The position numbers and the translations under genes are program-made. A stretch of 64,000 bases of DNA, taken from Nocardioides szechwanensis (GTDB lineage Bacteria; Actinomycetota; Actinomycetes; Propionibacteriales; Nocardioidaceae). Below the pieces are notes generated by a model. It was given only the letters and a program-made list of their open reading frames with translations. It had not been told where the DNA came from and searched no databases. The stretch lies in the NCBI RefSeq assembly GCF_900103935.1, contig NZ_FNIC01000002.1:1-64000 (forward strand), read 5' to 3'. This document shows, piece after piece, positions 26,228 to 34,494 of the stretch; the stretch's first letter is position 1, and every line of letters starts with the position of its first letter.

Positions 26228-27541
26228 TCAGCCAGATTGCGGGCTTCCCGAGGCCCGGCCGCGCGCGAAGACTACGTCGCCGTGGCTGCCGTAGCCGACC
26301 AGCGGGCCGCCGTACCGGGTCCCGTCGAAGCCCACCAGCAGCCAGCCGTCACCGTCCTCGGCGAGGGTGGGCCACGGGATGTTGGTGGGGTACGGCGCGT
26401 CCAGGGCGCCGACCTCGGCCAGCGACAGGTCGAACACGGGGTAGCGCTCGCGCTGGCCGGCCCGCCCCTCGCGACCGTCGCTGGCCAGCAGCCGCCACTC
26501 GTCCCCCAGGCGCAGCAGGGTCGGTCCCTCGGTGGCGCGGCGGTCGGTCGCGGCCGCCCGCATCGTGAGGTCGTCGAGCGTCGGACCGCCCGCCAGCACC
26601 GGATGGAACCGGAAGAAGCGGCTCGCGCTCACGTAACCGGCCAGCCAGCCGTCGCCGGTGTGCACGAGGTGCGGGTCCCACGTGCCGACGGAGCGGAATC
26701 CGGTGGTGGGCAGCGCGAGGGCGCGGGTGTCGAGCACGTGGGCGCCGGTCAGCAGGTCGGCGTCGCTCTCGGCGAGCGTGACCGACACGGTCGCGCCCGG
26801 GACACGGCGGTCGAAGTCGCCCCACGTGCTCGTCGCCACCAGCCAGTGGTCGCCGTCGCGCAGCAGGTGGCTGGCGTGGTCGCCGAAGACCCCGGGCCGG
26901 TCGGGACGGCGGAAGAAGAGGTCGGCCCGGTGACGCAGCGCCAGCGTGCCCGGGTCGAGGCCCCAGACCGACGTGTGGGCGGTGTCGAAGAACCCCGGGC
27001 CGGCGCTGGTGGCGGTGAGCAGGAGCCCGCCCTCGTCGCGGTAGGGGCGGCCGTCGGCGTGGGTCACCAGCCTCAGGTCGCGCAGCCCCAGCTGGCCGAA
27101 GCGCCCCGCGCGCACCTCGCCGACCGGGCCGGTCACGTCCGTGCTGAGGGTGGCCAGCCACGCCTCGTCACGGGTGTCGATCCGCTCGGCCAGGTCGACC
27201 CGGCCGCGGACGGTCCACGTCTCACCGGCCCTCGACAGCACGGCGAGGTGCGTGCCGGTGAGGGCCAGCCCCACCGCGTCGACCGGCCCGTCGGGCCGGC
27301 CCAGGTGGCGGCTCCGGTGGTGAGTGGTGCGTCCGCCGGCCGTGACCGCGAGCGCCAGCCCGTCGTCGTACCGTCCGGTCAGGCAGACACCGCCCCCGGC
27401 CAGCGTCAGCTCGACGGCGCCGGGGCCGGCGAGCTCCGCCTCGATCGCGAGGTACGGCGCCAGAGGTGCGGCGAGGTCCGTGCCCGGCGCCACGAGCTCG
27501 ACCGGGCGCGCCCGGCCGACGGTCTCGAAACGGGGCAGCAC
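26228..27541 (-). CDS. Beta-propeller (GH43-like) protein of unknown function
   Basis: A 437-aa soluble protein without a signal peptide. An N-terminal beta-rich region (to about 165; VELTLAGGGVCLTGRYDDGLALAV) resembles a laminin-like or GH-associated sandwich. The C-terminal part has blade-like repeats with WD/DG turns (DGDHWLVATSTWGDF, SVGTWDPHLVHTGDGWLAGY, EDGDGWLLVGFDG) as in five-bladed GH43/GH62-type propellers. WDPHLV may hold a catalytic or metal-site aspartate, but the full acid triad is not confirmed, so hydrolase activity is unproven. It starts 3 nt after the stop of the kinase/phospho-lyase fusion and is surely cotranscribed with it. Confidence 0.6.
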   Translation of the reverse strand: MLPRFETVGRARPVELVAPGTDLAAPLAPYLAIEAELAGPGAVELTLAGGGVCLTGRYDDGLALAVTAGGRTTHHRSRHLGRPDGPVDAVGLALTGTHLAVLSRAGETWTVRGRVDLAERIDTRDEAWLATLSTDVTGPVGEVRAGRFGQLGLRDLRLVTHADGRPYRDEGGLLLTATSAGPGFFDTAHTSVWGLDPGTLALRHRADLFFRRPDRPGVFGDHASHLLRDGDHWLVATSTWGDFDRRVPGATVSVTLAESDADLLTGAHVLDTRALALPTTGFRSVGTWDPHLVHTGDGWLAGYVSASRFFRFHPVLAGGPTLDDLTMRAAATDRRATEGPTLLRLGDEWRLLASDGREGRAGQRERYPVFDLSLAEVGALDAPYPTNIPWPTLAEDGDGWLLVGFDGTRYGGPLVGYGSHGDVVFARGRASGSPQSG

Positions 27542-27544
27542 GAC

Positions 27545-29845
27545 TCAGCGCGCCTTCGACGCCAGTGCCTGCAGCACCTCGTCGAGGGTGTCGCAGAACA
27601 GGTCGGCGTGCGCGGCCTCCCACGCGAGCGGGGGGCGCACCTTGAGGACGTCGCCGCCCGGGCCGGTCAGCCCGGCGAGGACCCCGCGCTCGACGAGCCC
27701 GTCACGCACGTCCTGAGCCGCGTCGCGGCCGCAGCGCAGGTCGATCCCCGCCATCAGCCCGGTCCCGCGCACCTCACCGAGCACCTCGTGGGTGGCCGCG
27801 AGCCCGGCCAGCCGGGCACGCAGGTGGTGCCCGACCTCGACGGCGCGCTCCGGGAGCCGCTCGGCCTCGAGCACGTCCAGCACGGCGTTGCCGGCGGCGG
27901 CCGCGACCGGGGTCGCGGCGAACGTCGAGAAGTACTCGTAGCGGCGCGCCAGCACGTCCGCGATCTCGCGCCGGGTGACCACGGCGCCGATCGGGTAGCC
28001 CGCGCCCATCGGCTTGCCGAGCGTGACGATGTCGGGCGTGACCCCGGCAAGGGCGAAGCGCCACAGCTGCGGCCCGGAGCGCCCGTAGCCCGCCTGCACC
28101 TCGTCGGCCAGGAAGAGGGCGCCCACCTCGTGGGCGCCGGCGAGCAGGCCCTGGAAGTACGACGGCGGCGCGTCGCGGATGCCCTCGCTGGTGAACCCCG
28201 AGTCGGCGAGCACGAGCGCCGGCCGGTGCCCGCGCTCGGCGAGCTGGTCGGCCGCTCCGCGCACCCGGGCCGCCGCATCCTCGGCGGTGAGCGCCTCGGC
28301 CGGGCCGTACGGCGCCTCGTAGGTGCCGACGTTGTCCGGACGATGACCGGCAGGCCACTCGTTGGGGCTGAGGTCAGCCATCCACTTGGTGCTGCCGTGG
28401 TAGGCGTGCGCGGCGATCACCGCACCGTCGGCGCCGGTGAGCTCGGTGGCCAGTCGCCAGGCGAGCTCGTTGGCCTCGGTGCCGGACGTCGTGAACAGGC
28501 AGGTGTCCAGTCCCTCGGGCATGGTCGCCACGATCCGCTCGGCGAGGCGGACCACCCCGGGGTGGAGGTAGCGCGAGTGGGTGTTGAGCTCCCCGAGCTG
28601 GCGCAGCACGGCCTGGGTCACGCTCGGGTGCGCGTGCCCGACGACGGCGACGTTGTTGTAGGCGTCGAGCAGCCGCCGGCCGTCGCCGGTGAACAGCCAC
28701 GGCCCCTGTCCGCGTACGACGGTCAGCGGGCGGCGGTAGAACAGCGGGGACAGCGCGCCGCCCATCACCGCGGCCCGGCGCCCGGGCAGGTCGTCGCCGG
28801 CCACCCGCCCGGTGCCGGCGAGCCGGTGCAGCCGGTCCCGCAGGTCGGCGGCGGGGAGCGCGGCGAGCTCGCCGAGCACCCGCGCGTTGGGCTCGTCGTA
28901 CTGCGTGATGTAGGCGACGTTGTCCTGGTGCTCGGGCGCGCGGATGCGTGAGACCAGCGACGAGATCGCCAGCCGCGACAGCACCAGCTCGCCGAGCACG
29001 TCGACCTCGGCCGGCTGCAGCAGCCGGCGCCGTTGGTAGCCCCGGAGCGTGGCCGCGGCCAGCTCCCAGAGCCCGGCGCCACCGTCGGGTCCGCCGTTGC
29101 GCAGCACCGCGGTCAGCGCCACCGCGAGGTCGCAGACGTGGGCGGTGTGGTGCATGTCGCCGACGTCGATCACGCCGCTGACCCGGCCGTCGAGCCCCAG
29201 CACGTTGGTCAGCGTGACGTCCGCGTGCTGGATGCCGGACGGCAGTCGACGCGTGGCCTCGGCGGCCACGGACACCCGCTCGGCGAGCTGGGCGAACACC
29301 GGCTCGCGGGTGGTGTCGAGCACCCCCGCCCTGACCGCCTCGGCGACGACGTGCGGCAGCCGGCGTACGTCCCAGTCGAGCTCGCGGTCGGCCGCTGCGG
29401 GGTGGAAGAAGCCCTGGAGGGCGACGCCGGTGCGCGCCGTCACCTCGCCCACCTGCTCGGCCAGGTCGAGGGTGATCTCGGCGCCCTCGAGCACGGCCCC
29501 CGGTACGACGGTCACCAGGCGGACCAGGCAGCGCCGGCCGGTGTCGTCGGGGGCCTCGTGGATGCTCGCCCCCGACCGGGTCGGCACGGTGCGAGGCAGC
29601 GCCAGCCCGGGATCGACGGTGGCCACGTGGGCGAGCGCGGCGACCTCCATCTCGACGATCGCCCGCGCCTCCGCGGGGTTGGACACCTTCACGACGTACT
29701 CGCCGTCCACGAGCGCGTTGAGGTCGCGCTCGCTGGGCAGCGGGGTGACCTGCGCCGGCGTCACGCCCCACGTCTCCGACACCAGGCGAGACAGGCCGTC
29801 CGCGGACAGCGCAGGGGCGGGCTCGTGCATCAGGTCGCCGGTCAT
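27545..29845 (-). CDS. Fusion of APH-type kinase and class III PLP phospho-lyase
   Basis: A 766-aa bifunctional protein. Residues about 20-330 form an aminoglycoside-phosphotransferase-like kinase (hydroxylysine kinase type) with catalytic loop HADVTLTNVL and metal site VIDVGDM. Residues about 345-766 form a class III aminotransferase fold with TTSGTEANELAWRLA, the cofactor aspartate ADEVQAGYGRSG and Schiff-base lysine TLGKPMGAGYPIG. In animals the separate homologues phosphorylate 5-hydroxylysine and eliminate phosphate and ammonia (HYKK/PHYKPL), or act on phosphoethanolamine. The fusion implies that a hydroxy-amine is phosphorylated and then eliminated; the exact substrate is unknown. It is divergent from the RsbQ-like gene. 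Confidence 0.8.
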   Translation of the reverse strand: MTGDLMHEPAPALSADGLSRLVSETWGVTPAQVTPLPSERDLNALVDGEYVVKVSNPAEARAIVEMEVAALAHVATVDPGLALPRTVPTRSGASIHEAPDDTGRRCLVRLVTVVPGAVLEGAEITLDLAEQVGEVTARTGVALQGFFHPAAADRELDWDVRRLPHVVAEAVRAGVLDTTREPVFAQLAERVSVAAEATRRLPSGIQHADVTLTNVLGLDGRVSGVIDVGDMHHTAHVCDLAVALTAVLRNGGPDGGAGLWELAAATLRGYQRRRLLQPAEVDVLGELVLSRLAISSLVSRIRAPEHQDNVAYITQYDEPNARVLGELAALPAADLRDRLHRLAGTGRVAGDDLPGRRAAVMGGALSPLFYRRPLTVVRGQGPWLFTGDGRRLLDAYNNVAVVGHAHPSVTQAVLRQLGELNTHSRYLHPGVVRLAERIVATMPEGLDTCLFTTSGTEANELAWRLATELTGADGAVIAAHAYHGSTKWMADLSPNEWPAGHRPDNVGTYEAPYGPAEALTAEDAAARVRGAADQLAERGHRPALVLADSGFTSEGIRDAPPSYFQGLLAGAHEVGALFLADEVQAGYGRSGPQLWRFALAGVTPDIVTLGKPMGAGYPIGAVVTRREIADVLARRYEYFSTFAATPVAAAAGNAVLDVLEAERLPERAVEVGHHLRARLAGLAATHEVLGEVRGTGLMAGIDLRCGRDAAQDVRDGLVERGVLAGLTGPGGDVLKVRPPLAWEAAHADLFCDTLDEVLQALASKAR

Positions 29846-29889
29846 GCGGCCATCCTGTCGGACCTCGCCCGCGGGCGCCGGGTGGGCAC

Positions 29890-29895
29890 TAGGGT
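29890..29895 (+). promoter_or_regulatory. -10 element of the RsbQ-like gene
   Basis: TAGGGT, 6 nt, GTG at 29902. Confidence 0.55.
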
Positions 29896-29901
29896 CGGAT
29901 C

Positions 29902-30708
29902 GTGGACGTGATCTCCAGGCTCAACGTCAAGGTGTCCGGTCCCGCCGACGCTCAGCCCATGGTGTTCGCCCACGGCTTCGGCTGCGACCAGCACATGTGG
30001 CGCCTGGTCGCGCCCGCGTTCGAGGACCGCTTCCGCGTGATCCTGTTCGACTTCGTCGGGGCGGGCGGGTCCGACGTGTCGGCCTACGACCCCGAGCGCT
30101 ACTCCTCGCTGGACGGCTACGCCGCCGACGTGCTGGACCTGGTGCACGCCCTCGACCTGCACGACGTGGTCTTCGTGGGCCACTCCGTCTCGGCGATGAT
30201 CGGCGCCCTGGCGGAGGTGGCCGAGCCGCAGCGCTTCGCCAAGCTCGTGATGGTGGGCCCCTCGCCGCGCTACCTCAACGAGGGCTCCTACGTCGGTGGG
30301 TTCGCCGCGGAGGACATCGCGGAACTGCTCGACTCGCTGGAGAGCAACTACCTCGGCTGGTCGGCGGCGATGGCCCCGGCGATCATCGGCAACCCCGAGC
30401 GTCCCGTCCTGGGTGAGGAGCTCACGGAGAGCTTCTGCCGGATGGACCCGTCCGTGGCCAGGCAGTTCGCCCGGGTCACCTTCCTCTCCGACACGCGTGA
30501 CGTGCTCCCGCGGGTGACGACGCCGACGTTGGTGCTCCAGTGCAGTGACGACCTGATCGCCCCGGTCGCGGTCGGGACCTTCGTACGCGACGCGATCCCC
30601 GGCAGCCAGATGACGGTGCTGCAGGCGACGGGCCACTGCCCCCACCTCAGTGAGCCCGACGAGACGATCGCTGCGATGTCCGCCTTCGTGCGTGAGGCCG
30701 CGGCATGA
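29902..30708 (+). CDS. rsbQ: RsbQ-like alpha/beta hydrolase
   Basis: A 268-aa hydrolase matching RsbQ rather than generic esterases: MVFAHGFGCDQHMWR at the oxyanion loop and the nucleophile elbow VGHSVSAMIG (Ser in GHSVS). The acid is in CSDDLIAP and the histidine in TGHCPHLSEP. In Bacillus, RsbQ is needed with the PAS-phosphatase RsbP to activate sigma-B under energy stress, probably by making a small ligand for the PAS domain. Here the very next gene is a PAS-PP2C phosphatase, 13 bp downstream, so the pair is conserved. No sigma-B operon is visible. Leaderless start at GTG 29902. Confidence 0.85.
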   Translation: MDVISRLNVKVSGPADAQPMVFAHGFGCDQHMWRLVAPAFEDRFRVILFDFVGAGGSDVSAYDPERYSSLDGYAADVLDLVHALDLHDVVFVGHSVSAMIGALAEVAEPQRFAKLVMVGPSPRYLNEGSYVGGFAAEDIAELLDSLESNYLGWSAAMAPAIIGNPERPVLGEELTESFCRMDPSVARQFARVTFLSDTRDVLPRVTTPTLVLQCSDDLIAPVAVGTFVRDAIPGSQMTVLQATGHCPHLSEPDETIAAMSAFVREAAA

Positions 30709-30721
30709 GTCCGGCCGCCTG

Positions 30722-31906
30722 ATGCCCCACAAGAACCAGGCACGCGAGGCGTTCTTCGACGCCCTCGTCTACGACGACCCGGTCCAGCTCTACGAGCGGG
30801 CACCCTGCGGGTTCCTGTCGACCACGCCCGACGGCGTCATCGTCAAGGCCAACGCGACGTTCCGCACCTGGGTCGGCCGCGACGCCGGCGAGCTCGTCGG
30901 CACGATGTCGTTCGTCGACCTGCTGACTCCCGGCGGGCGGATCTACCACGAGACCCACTTCGCGCCGACGCTGCGGATGCACGGCTCCGTACGCGAGATC
31001 GCCCTCGACCTGCTGCGCCCCGACGGCAGCCGGCTCCCGGTGTTGGTGAGCGCCCGGCTCGACCACGACGACCAGGGCGAGCCGCGGGTCATCCGGATCG
31101 CGGTCTTCGACGCGACCGATCGCCGCCAGTACGAGCGGGAGCTGCTGCTCGCGAAGCAGGCGGCCGAGGAGTCCGCGCAGCGTGCCCGTGCCTATGCCCG
31201 GATCCTGCAGGAGACGCTGATCCCGCCGATCCCGCCGGCGATCCCGATGCTCGACCTGGCGGCCGCCTACCGTCCGGCCGGCGCCGACATGGAGGTCGGC
31301 GGCGACTTCTACGACGTCTTCGCGGTGGGTGAGGAGGACTACGTCGTCGTCGTGGGTGACGTGTGCGGCAAGGGCGTTGAGGCGGCGGTCGTCACTGCCC
31401 TGGTGCGGCACACCCTCCGCGCCCTCGCGGTCACCCACGACGCCCCGAGCGCGATGCTGACGCGGCTCAACGTCGTCCTGCTCCAGCACGAGTCCGACCG
31501 CTTCTGCACCGTGGCGCTGGTCCGGCTGCACCGGGACGCCGAGGGGTGGAGCGTGGTGCTCAGCACCGGCGGCCACCCGCTGCCGCTGCTACGCCGTGCC
31601 GGGGAGGCGCCGGCGCCGTTCGGGGCCCAGGGCGCGCTGCTGGGGGTCTTCGACGAGCCGAAGTTCTCCGAGACCGCGTCGCGGCTGCTGCCCGGCGACC
31701 TGCTGGTGCTCTACACCGACGGCGTGACCGAGGGGCGCCGCGGTGAGGAGCTCTACGGCGACCCGCGCCTCCGGGCAGTCGTCTCCGCCGGCGGTGACCC
31801 AGCCCAGGTCGTCGACGCCCTCGTCGCCGACGTCGTCGCCTTCCAGGACGACGTCCCCCGCGACGACATCGCGGTCCTCGCGATCGCTGTCCCCCCTGCC
31901 GGATAG
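30722..31906 (+). CDS. rsbP: RsbP-like PAS-PP2C serine phosphatase
   Basis: A 394-aa protein. An N-terminal PAS domain (about 20-140; ERAPCGFLSTTPDGVIVKANATFRTWVG) and a short coiled linker (ELLLAKQAAEESAQRA) lead to a SpoIIE/RsbU-type PP2C domain. The PP2C domain has LIPPIPPAIP, metal aspartates in GGDFYDVF and VVGDVCGKG, LSTGGHPLPL and a terminal DDIAVLAI. In the family it dephosphorylates an anti-anti-sigma STAS protein in response to the PAS signal. It is cotranscribed with the RsbQ-like gene. The STAS target and sigma factor are not in this window, though an HATPase protein is encoded at 44019-44960. Confidence 0.85.
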   Translation: MPHKNQAREAFFDALVYDDPVQLYERAPCGFLSTTPDGVIVKANATFRTWVGRDAGELVGTMSFVDLLTPGGRIYHETHFAPTLRMHGSVREIALDLLRPDGSRLPVLVSARLDHDDQGEPRVIRIAVFDATDRRQYERELLLAKQAAEESAQRARAYARILQETLIPPIPPAIPMLDLAAAYRPAGADMEVGGDFYDVFAVGEEDYVVVVGDVCGKGVEAAVVTALVRHTLRALAVTHDAPSAMLTRLNVVLLQHESDRFCTVALVRLHRDAEGWSVVLSTGGHPLPLLRRAGEAPAPFGAQGALLGVFDEPKFSETASRLLPGDLLVLYTDGVTEGRRGEELYGDPRLRAVVSAGGDPAQVVDALVADVVAFQDDVPRDDIAVLAIAVPPAG

Positions 31907-31909
31907 CCT
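31904..31909 (+). promoter_or_regulatory. -10 element of the AlkZ-like gene
   Basis: TAGCCT, 6 nt, ATG at 31916; its first TAG is the rsbP stop codon. Confidence 0.5.
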
Positions 31910-31915
31910 GCGGCG

Positions 31916-33019
31916 ATGGCTGTGACCTGGGCGCAAGCGCTGTCCTGGCGGCTGGGTCGGCACCTGCTCGACCCGGTCGGGACCGGGTCGGTCGCCGACG
32001 TGGTCGGGCGGCTGGGGCCGGTCCCCGCGTGGCCTGACCTGGCGGCGGAGCTGGCGATCGGCGCCCGGCGCACCGATGGCCGGCTGGGCGACGCGGCGCG
32101 CGCCCTGGCGGCGGGAGAGGTGGTCAAGGTGTTCGCGTTCCGCGGCGCCACCCATCTCGTGACCCCGGAGCAGGCGGGTGCCTACCTCGCGGTGCGGGCG
32201 TCGAGCCGGATGTGGGAGCTGCCGAGCTGGCAGAGCTACTACGAGTTGGCGCCGTCCGACTGGCCGGCGTTCCTTGACTACGTACGGCGTGCCCTCGACG
32301 CGGGTCCGCTGACGCACTCGGAGCTCGTCGCCGCGCTCGGCCGGAGCAGCCGCTACCGACACCTGCGCCCCATCCTCGAGGGCGGCAACGACACCCTGCT
32401 CAAGCCGCTGACCTGGCAGGGCGTCGTGGGGCTCGGGCCTGTCCGCGGCGGCGAGGCGACGTTCCTGAGCCTCGACGACGTGCCCGGCTGGTCCGGCGTG
32501 CCCGAGCTCGACGAGGCCGGGCCGACCGTCGTCGCGGCCTACTTCGCGGTCCACGGCCCGGCGGCCCCGGACCGGGTGCACGACTGGTTCGGCAAGGGGC
32601 TCGGCGCGAAGCGCCGCGACGTCGACCGCTGGCTGGCCCGGCTCGACGACCGGCTCGAGACAGTGACCATCGAAGGGGACCAGGCGCTGGTGCTCCGCGA
32701 GGACCTCGCCGACCTGACGGCGGCCCGCCCCTCCAGCTCAGTCCGGCTGCTGCCGGGCCGTGACCCGTGGGTCATGGCCCCCGGCACCACCGACACCCGC
32801 ATCGTGCCGCCGGCGCGCCGCGAGGTCGTCAGCCGCTCGGCCAACCTGGTGCTCTCCCGCGGCGTCGTGGCCGGCACCTGGACGCTGCGCGGTGAACGCC
32901 TGGGTGTCACCTGGTTCGACGAGTCCGGCCGCGTGCCACGCACGGCGCTCGACGAGGAGGCCGCGGCGTTGGCCCGGCTGCTGGACCGTCCGCTCGACGT
33001 GACCGTCGAGCGCGGCTGA
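31916..33019 (+). CDS. AlkZ-like winged-helix DNA glycosylase family protein
   Basis: A 367-aa protein of the winged helix DNA-binding/AlkZ (HTH_42) family. It has tandem winged helices, with LSWRLGRHLL at the N-terminus, FRGATHLVTPEQ near 75, THSELVAALG near 140 and DWFGKGLGAKRRDVDRWL near 225. RDPWVMAP near 283 and a C-terminal strand set follow. AlkZ relatives unhook DNA interstrand crosslinks or excise bulky bases using a QxQ or QxD motif. No clear QxQ is visible near the N-terminus here, so catalytic activity is uncertain and a DNA-binding role is possible. It is preceded closely by rsbP but has its own leaderless promoter. Confidence 0.78.
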   Translation: MAVTWAQALSWRLGRHLLDPVGTGSVADVVGRLGPVPAWPDLAAELAIGARRTDGRLGDAARALAAGEVVKVFAFRGATHLVTPEQAGAYLAVRASSRMWELPSWQSYYELAPSDWPAFLDYVRRALDAGPLTHSELVAALGRSSRYRHLRPILEGGNDTLLKPLTWQGVVGLGPVRGGEATFLSLDDVPGWSGVPELDEAGPTVVAAYFAVHGPAAPDRVHDWFGKGLGAKRRDVDRWLARLDDRLETVTIEGDQALVLREDLADLTAARPSSSVRLLPGRDPWVMAPGTTDTRIVPPARREVVSRSANLVLSRGVVAGTWTLRGERLGVTWFDESGRVPRTALDEEAAALARLLDRPLDVTVERG

Positions 33020-33033
33020 GACCGTCCCGGGCG

Positions 33034-33912
33034 TCAGCCCTCGGCTGCGGTCGGCGGCTCCTGCGCCGTGTCATCGGCGATGAACTCACGAAGCACCCGC
33101 GCGAAACGGTCCGGGTCCTCGAGGTGCGGGAAGTGACCCGCACCCTCGAACAGCTCGACGCGGCAGCCAGGGATCGCGCGCTGCGCGTTGATCGCGTGCC
33201 AGGCCGGGATCATCCGGTCCTTGGATCCCCACACGATGAGGGTCGGGATCGGGAGCACGCCTTCGAGGTGGTCGTGCGCGCTGATGCTCTGGCCGCCGAT
33301 GTCGATGACGGCGCGGGTGGTCGCAAGGAAGGCACGCCGGCTCTCGCGGTCTCCGAGCGAGCGGAAACCGTGCCAGATCGCGCCGATGTCGGCGCCGGGT
33401 CGCCAGCCGACCTTCGACGCACCACGACCGAGCGCCTCGACGCGGGAGAGGACGGGGCCTGAGGCGATGACGCTGAGCACCTGCTCGGCGCCGGGCAGGG
33501 TCGCCGAGCGTAGGACCAGGTTGACCTCACGTCCCAGGCCGCCGCTGGAGACGAGGACCAGGCGGTCGACCCGCTCCGGGAAGAGGTAGAAGAACTGCAT
33601 CGCGATGCCACCCCCGAGCGAGTGCCCGACCAGGGTCACCCGCTCGATCCCGAGGTGGTCGAGGAGGTCGCGCATGGCCGCAGCGTGCGCGCTGAGCGAG
33701 TAGTCGCCCAGCGGCTTCGCCGACTCGCCGTGCCCGAAGAGGTCGGGCAGGAGCACCCGGTGGTCGTCGTCCATCTTGTCGACCAGGTGGGTCCACTGAC
33801 GCTGCGACCCGAGGATCCCGTGGATGAAGAGCACGACCGTGCCGGTGCCGCTGTCGACGTAGGAGAGCTCGTGCCCGTGGAGCACGACCTTGTGTGGAGC
33901 CATGTGCGCCAT
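33034..33912 (-). CDS. Alpha/beta hydrolase of the BphD/epoxide-hydrolase type
   Basis: A 292-aa cytosolic hydrolase: oxyanion motif LFIHGILGSQRQW near 30, PDLFGHGESAKP, the nucleophile elbow LVGHSLGGGIA (Ser near 103), acid in WGSKDRMIP and histidine in EGAGHFPHLEDP near 270. A helical cap lies between about 130 and 215. The set of residues fits esterases, C-C hydrolases and lactonases; the substrate is not determined. ATG at 33912 is selected because AGAGGA lies 8 nt upstream. The gene is convergent with the AlkZ-like gene and follows tRNA-Phe on the same strand, probably as a separate transcript. Confidence 0.82.
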   Translation of the reverse strand: MAHMAPHKVVLHGHELSYVDSGTGTVVLFIHGILGSQRQWTHLVDKMDDDHRVLLPDLFGHGESAKPLGDYSLSAHAAAMRDLLDHLGIERVTLVGHSLGGGIAMQFFYLFPERVDRLVLVSSGGLGREVNLVLRSATLPGAEQVLSVIASGPVLSRVEALGRGASKVGWRPGADIGAIWHGFRSLGDRESRRAFLATTRAVIDIGGQSISAHDHLEGVLPIPTLIVWGSKDRMIPAWHAINAQRAIPGCRVELFEGAGHFPHLEDPDRFARVLREFIADDTAQEPPTAAEG

Positions 33913-33988
33913 GGTGGTCATCCTCTGTGGTGGTCCCCAGACCGGGACTTCAGCGTATCGCTGCCTGCGGCCGGCCGCCGAAACAGCA

Positions 33989-34024
33989 GAACCCGCAGGT
34001 CGTGTGGCTATGACCTGCGGGTTC
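33989..34024 (-). terminator. Terminator of tRNA-Phe
   Basis: Perfect 13-bp arms, GAACCCGCAGGTC (33989-34001) and its complement (34012-34024), immediately past the tRNA 3' end on the minus strand. Confidence 0.75.
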
Positions 34025-34030
34025 GTGTGC

Positions 34031-34107
34031 TGGTGGCCAGGGGCGGGGTCGAACCGCCGACCTTCCACTTTTCAGGCGGACGCTCGTACCAACTGAGCTA
34101 CCTGGCC
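34031..34107 (-). tRNA. tRNA-Phe (GAA), CCA encoded
   Basis: On the minus strand GGCCAGGTAGCTCAGTTGG starts the tRNA. The anticodon loop CTGAAAA gives anticodon GAA, the T-arm is GGTTCGACCC, and the acceptor GGCCAGG pairs with the 3' CCTGGCC before discriminator A and an encoded CCA. The anticodon stem holds one G-U pair. Confidence 0.95.
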
Positions 34108-34188
34108 AACTCCGGACCCAAGACGCGGGAGCACTCCGGACGGCTGGAAGCATACATGCGGCCGACCGGGTGGCACGTATCGGGCGGG

Positions 34189-34494
34189 CTACGGGAGAAG
34201 GTCCTCGACGGCGCCGGTGAACGCGACCCGGTGCGCGACGTCGTACGTCTCGGCGTCGGCGGCGGCGAGCCCCATCTCCGGCGAGGCGAGCCCGGCCTTG
34301 AGGGCGTCGCGGTCGGCGAACCACAGCTCCGCGACGAGGTACGGCGCGTCGTCGGCGCCGTGGGGCGTGCTCACGGTGAGCCGTTCGAGACCGGGCACCG
34401 CCTGGGCGAGGGGGACGTGCCGCTCGCGGTAGGCCGCCTCGAAGGCGCCGGCGTCGGTGGGCCGGAAGTACTGCACGGTGAGCCGGTGCTTCAC
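34189..34494 (-). CDS. EthD-family protein linked to paaZ
   Basis: A 101-aa dimeric alpha+beta barrel protein: [46 protein letters not shown] and later ELWFADRDALKAGLASPEM. This is the EthD pattern, in which a strand is followed by FxxxYxxxHxPL and the family's histidine. EthD-type proteins assist cytochrome P450 or degrade reactive intermediates; in actinobacterial phenylacetate clusters the role is unknown. Its GTG overlaps the paaZ stop by 4 nt (GTGA), so it is translationally coupled and probably works in the same pathway, perhaps handling a reactive thioester or epoxide. That job is inferred. Confidence 0.78.
   Translation of the reverse strand: MKHRLTVQYFRPTDAGAFEAAYRERHVPLAQAVPGLERLTVSTPHGADDAPYLVAELWFADRDALKAGLASPEMGLAAADAETYDVAHRVAFTGAVEDLLP

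Noticed and set aside
26222..28951. 909-codon plus-strand frame across the propeller and fusion genes
   Set aside because: Runs through two real minus-strand genes and has no protein-like features.
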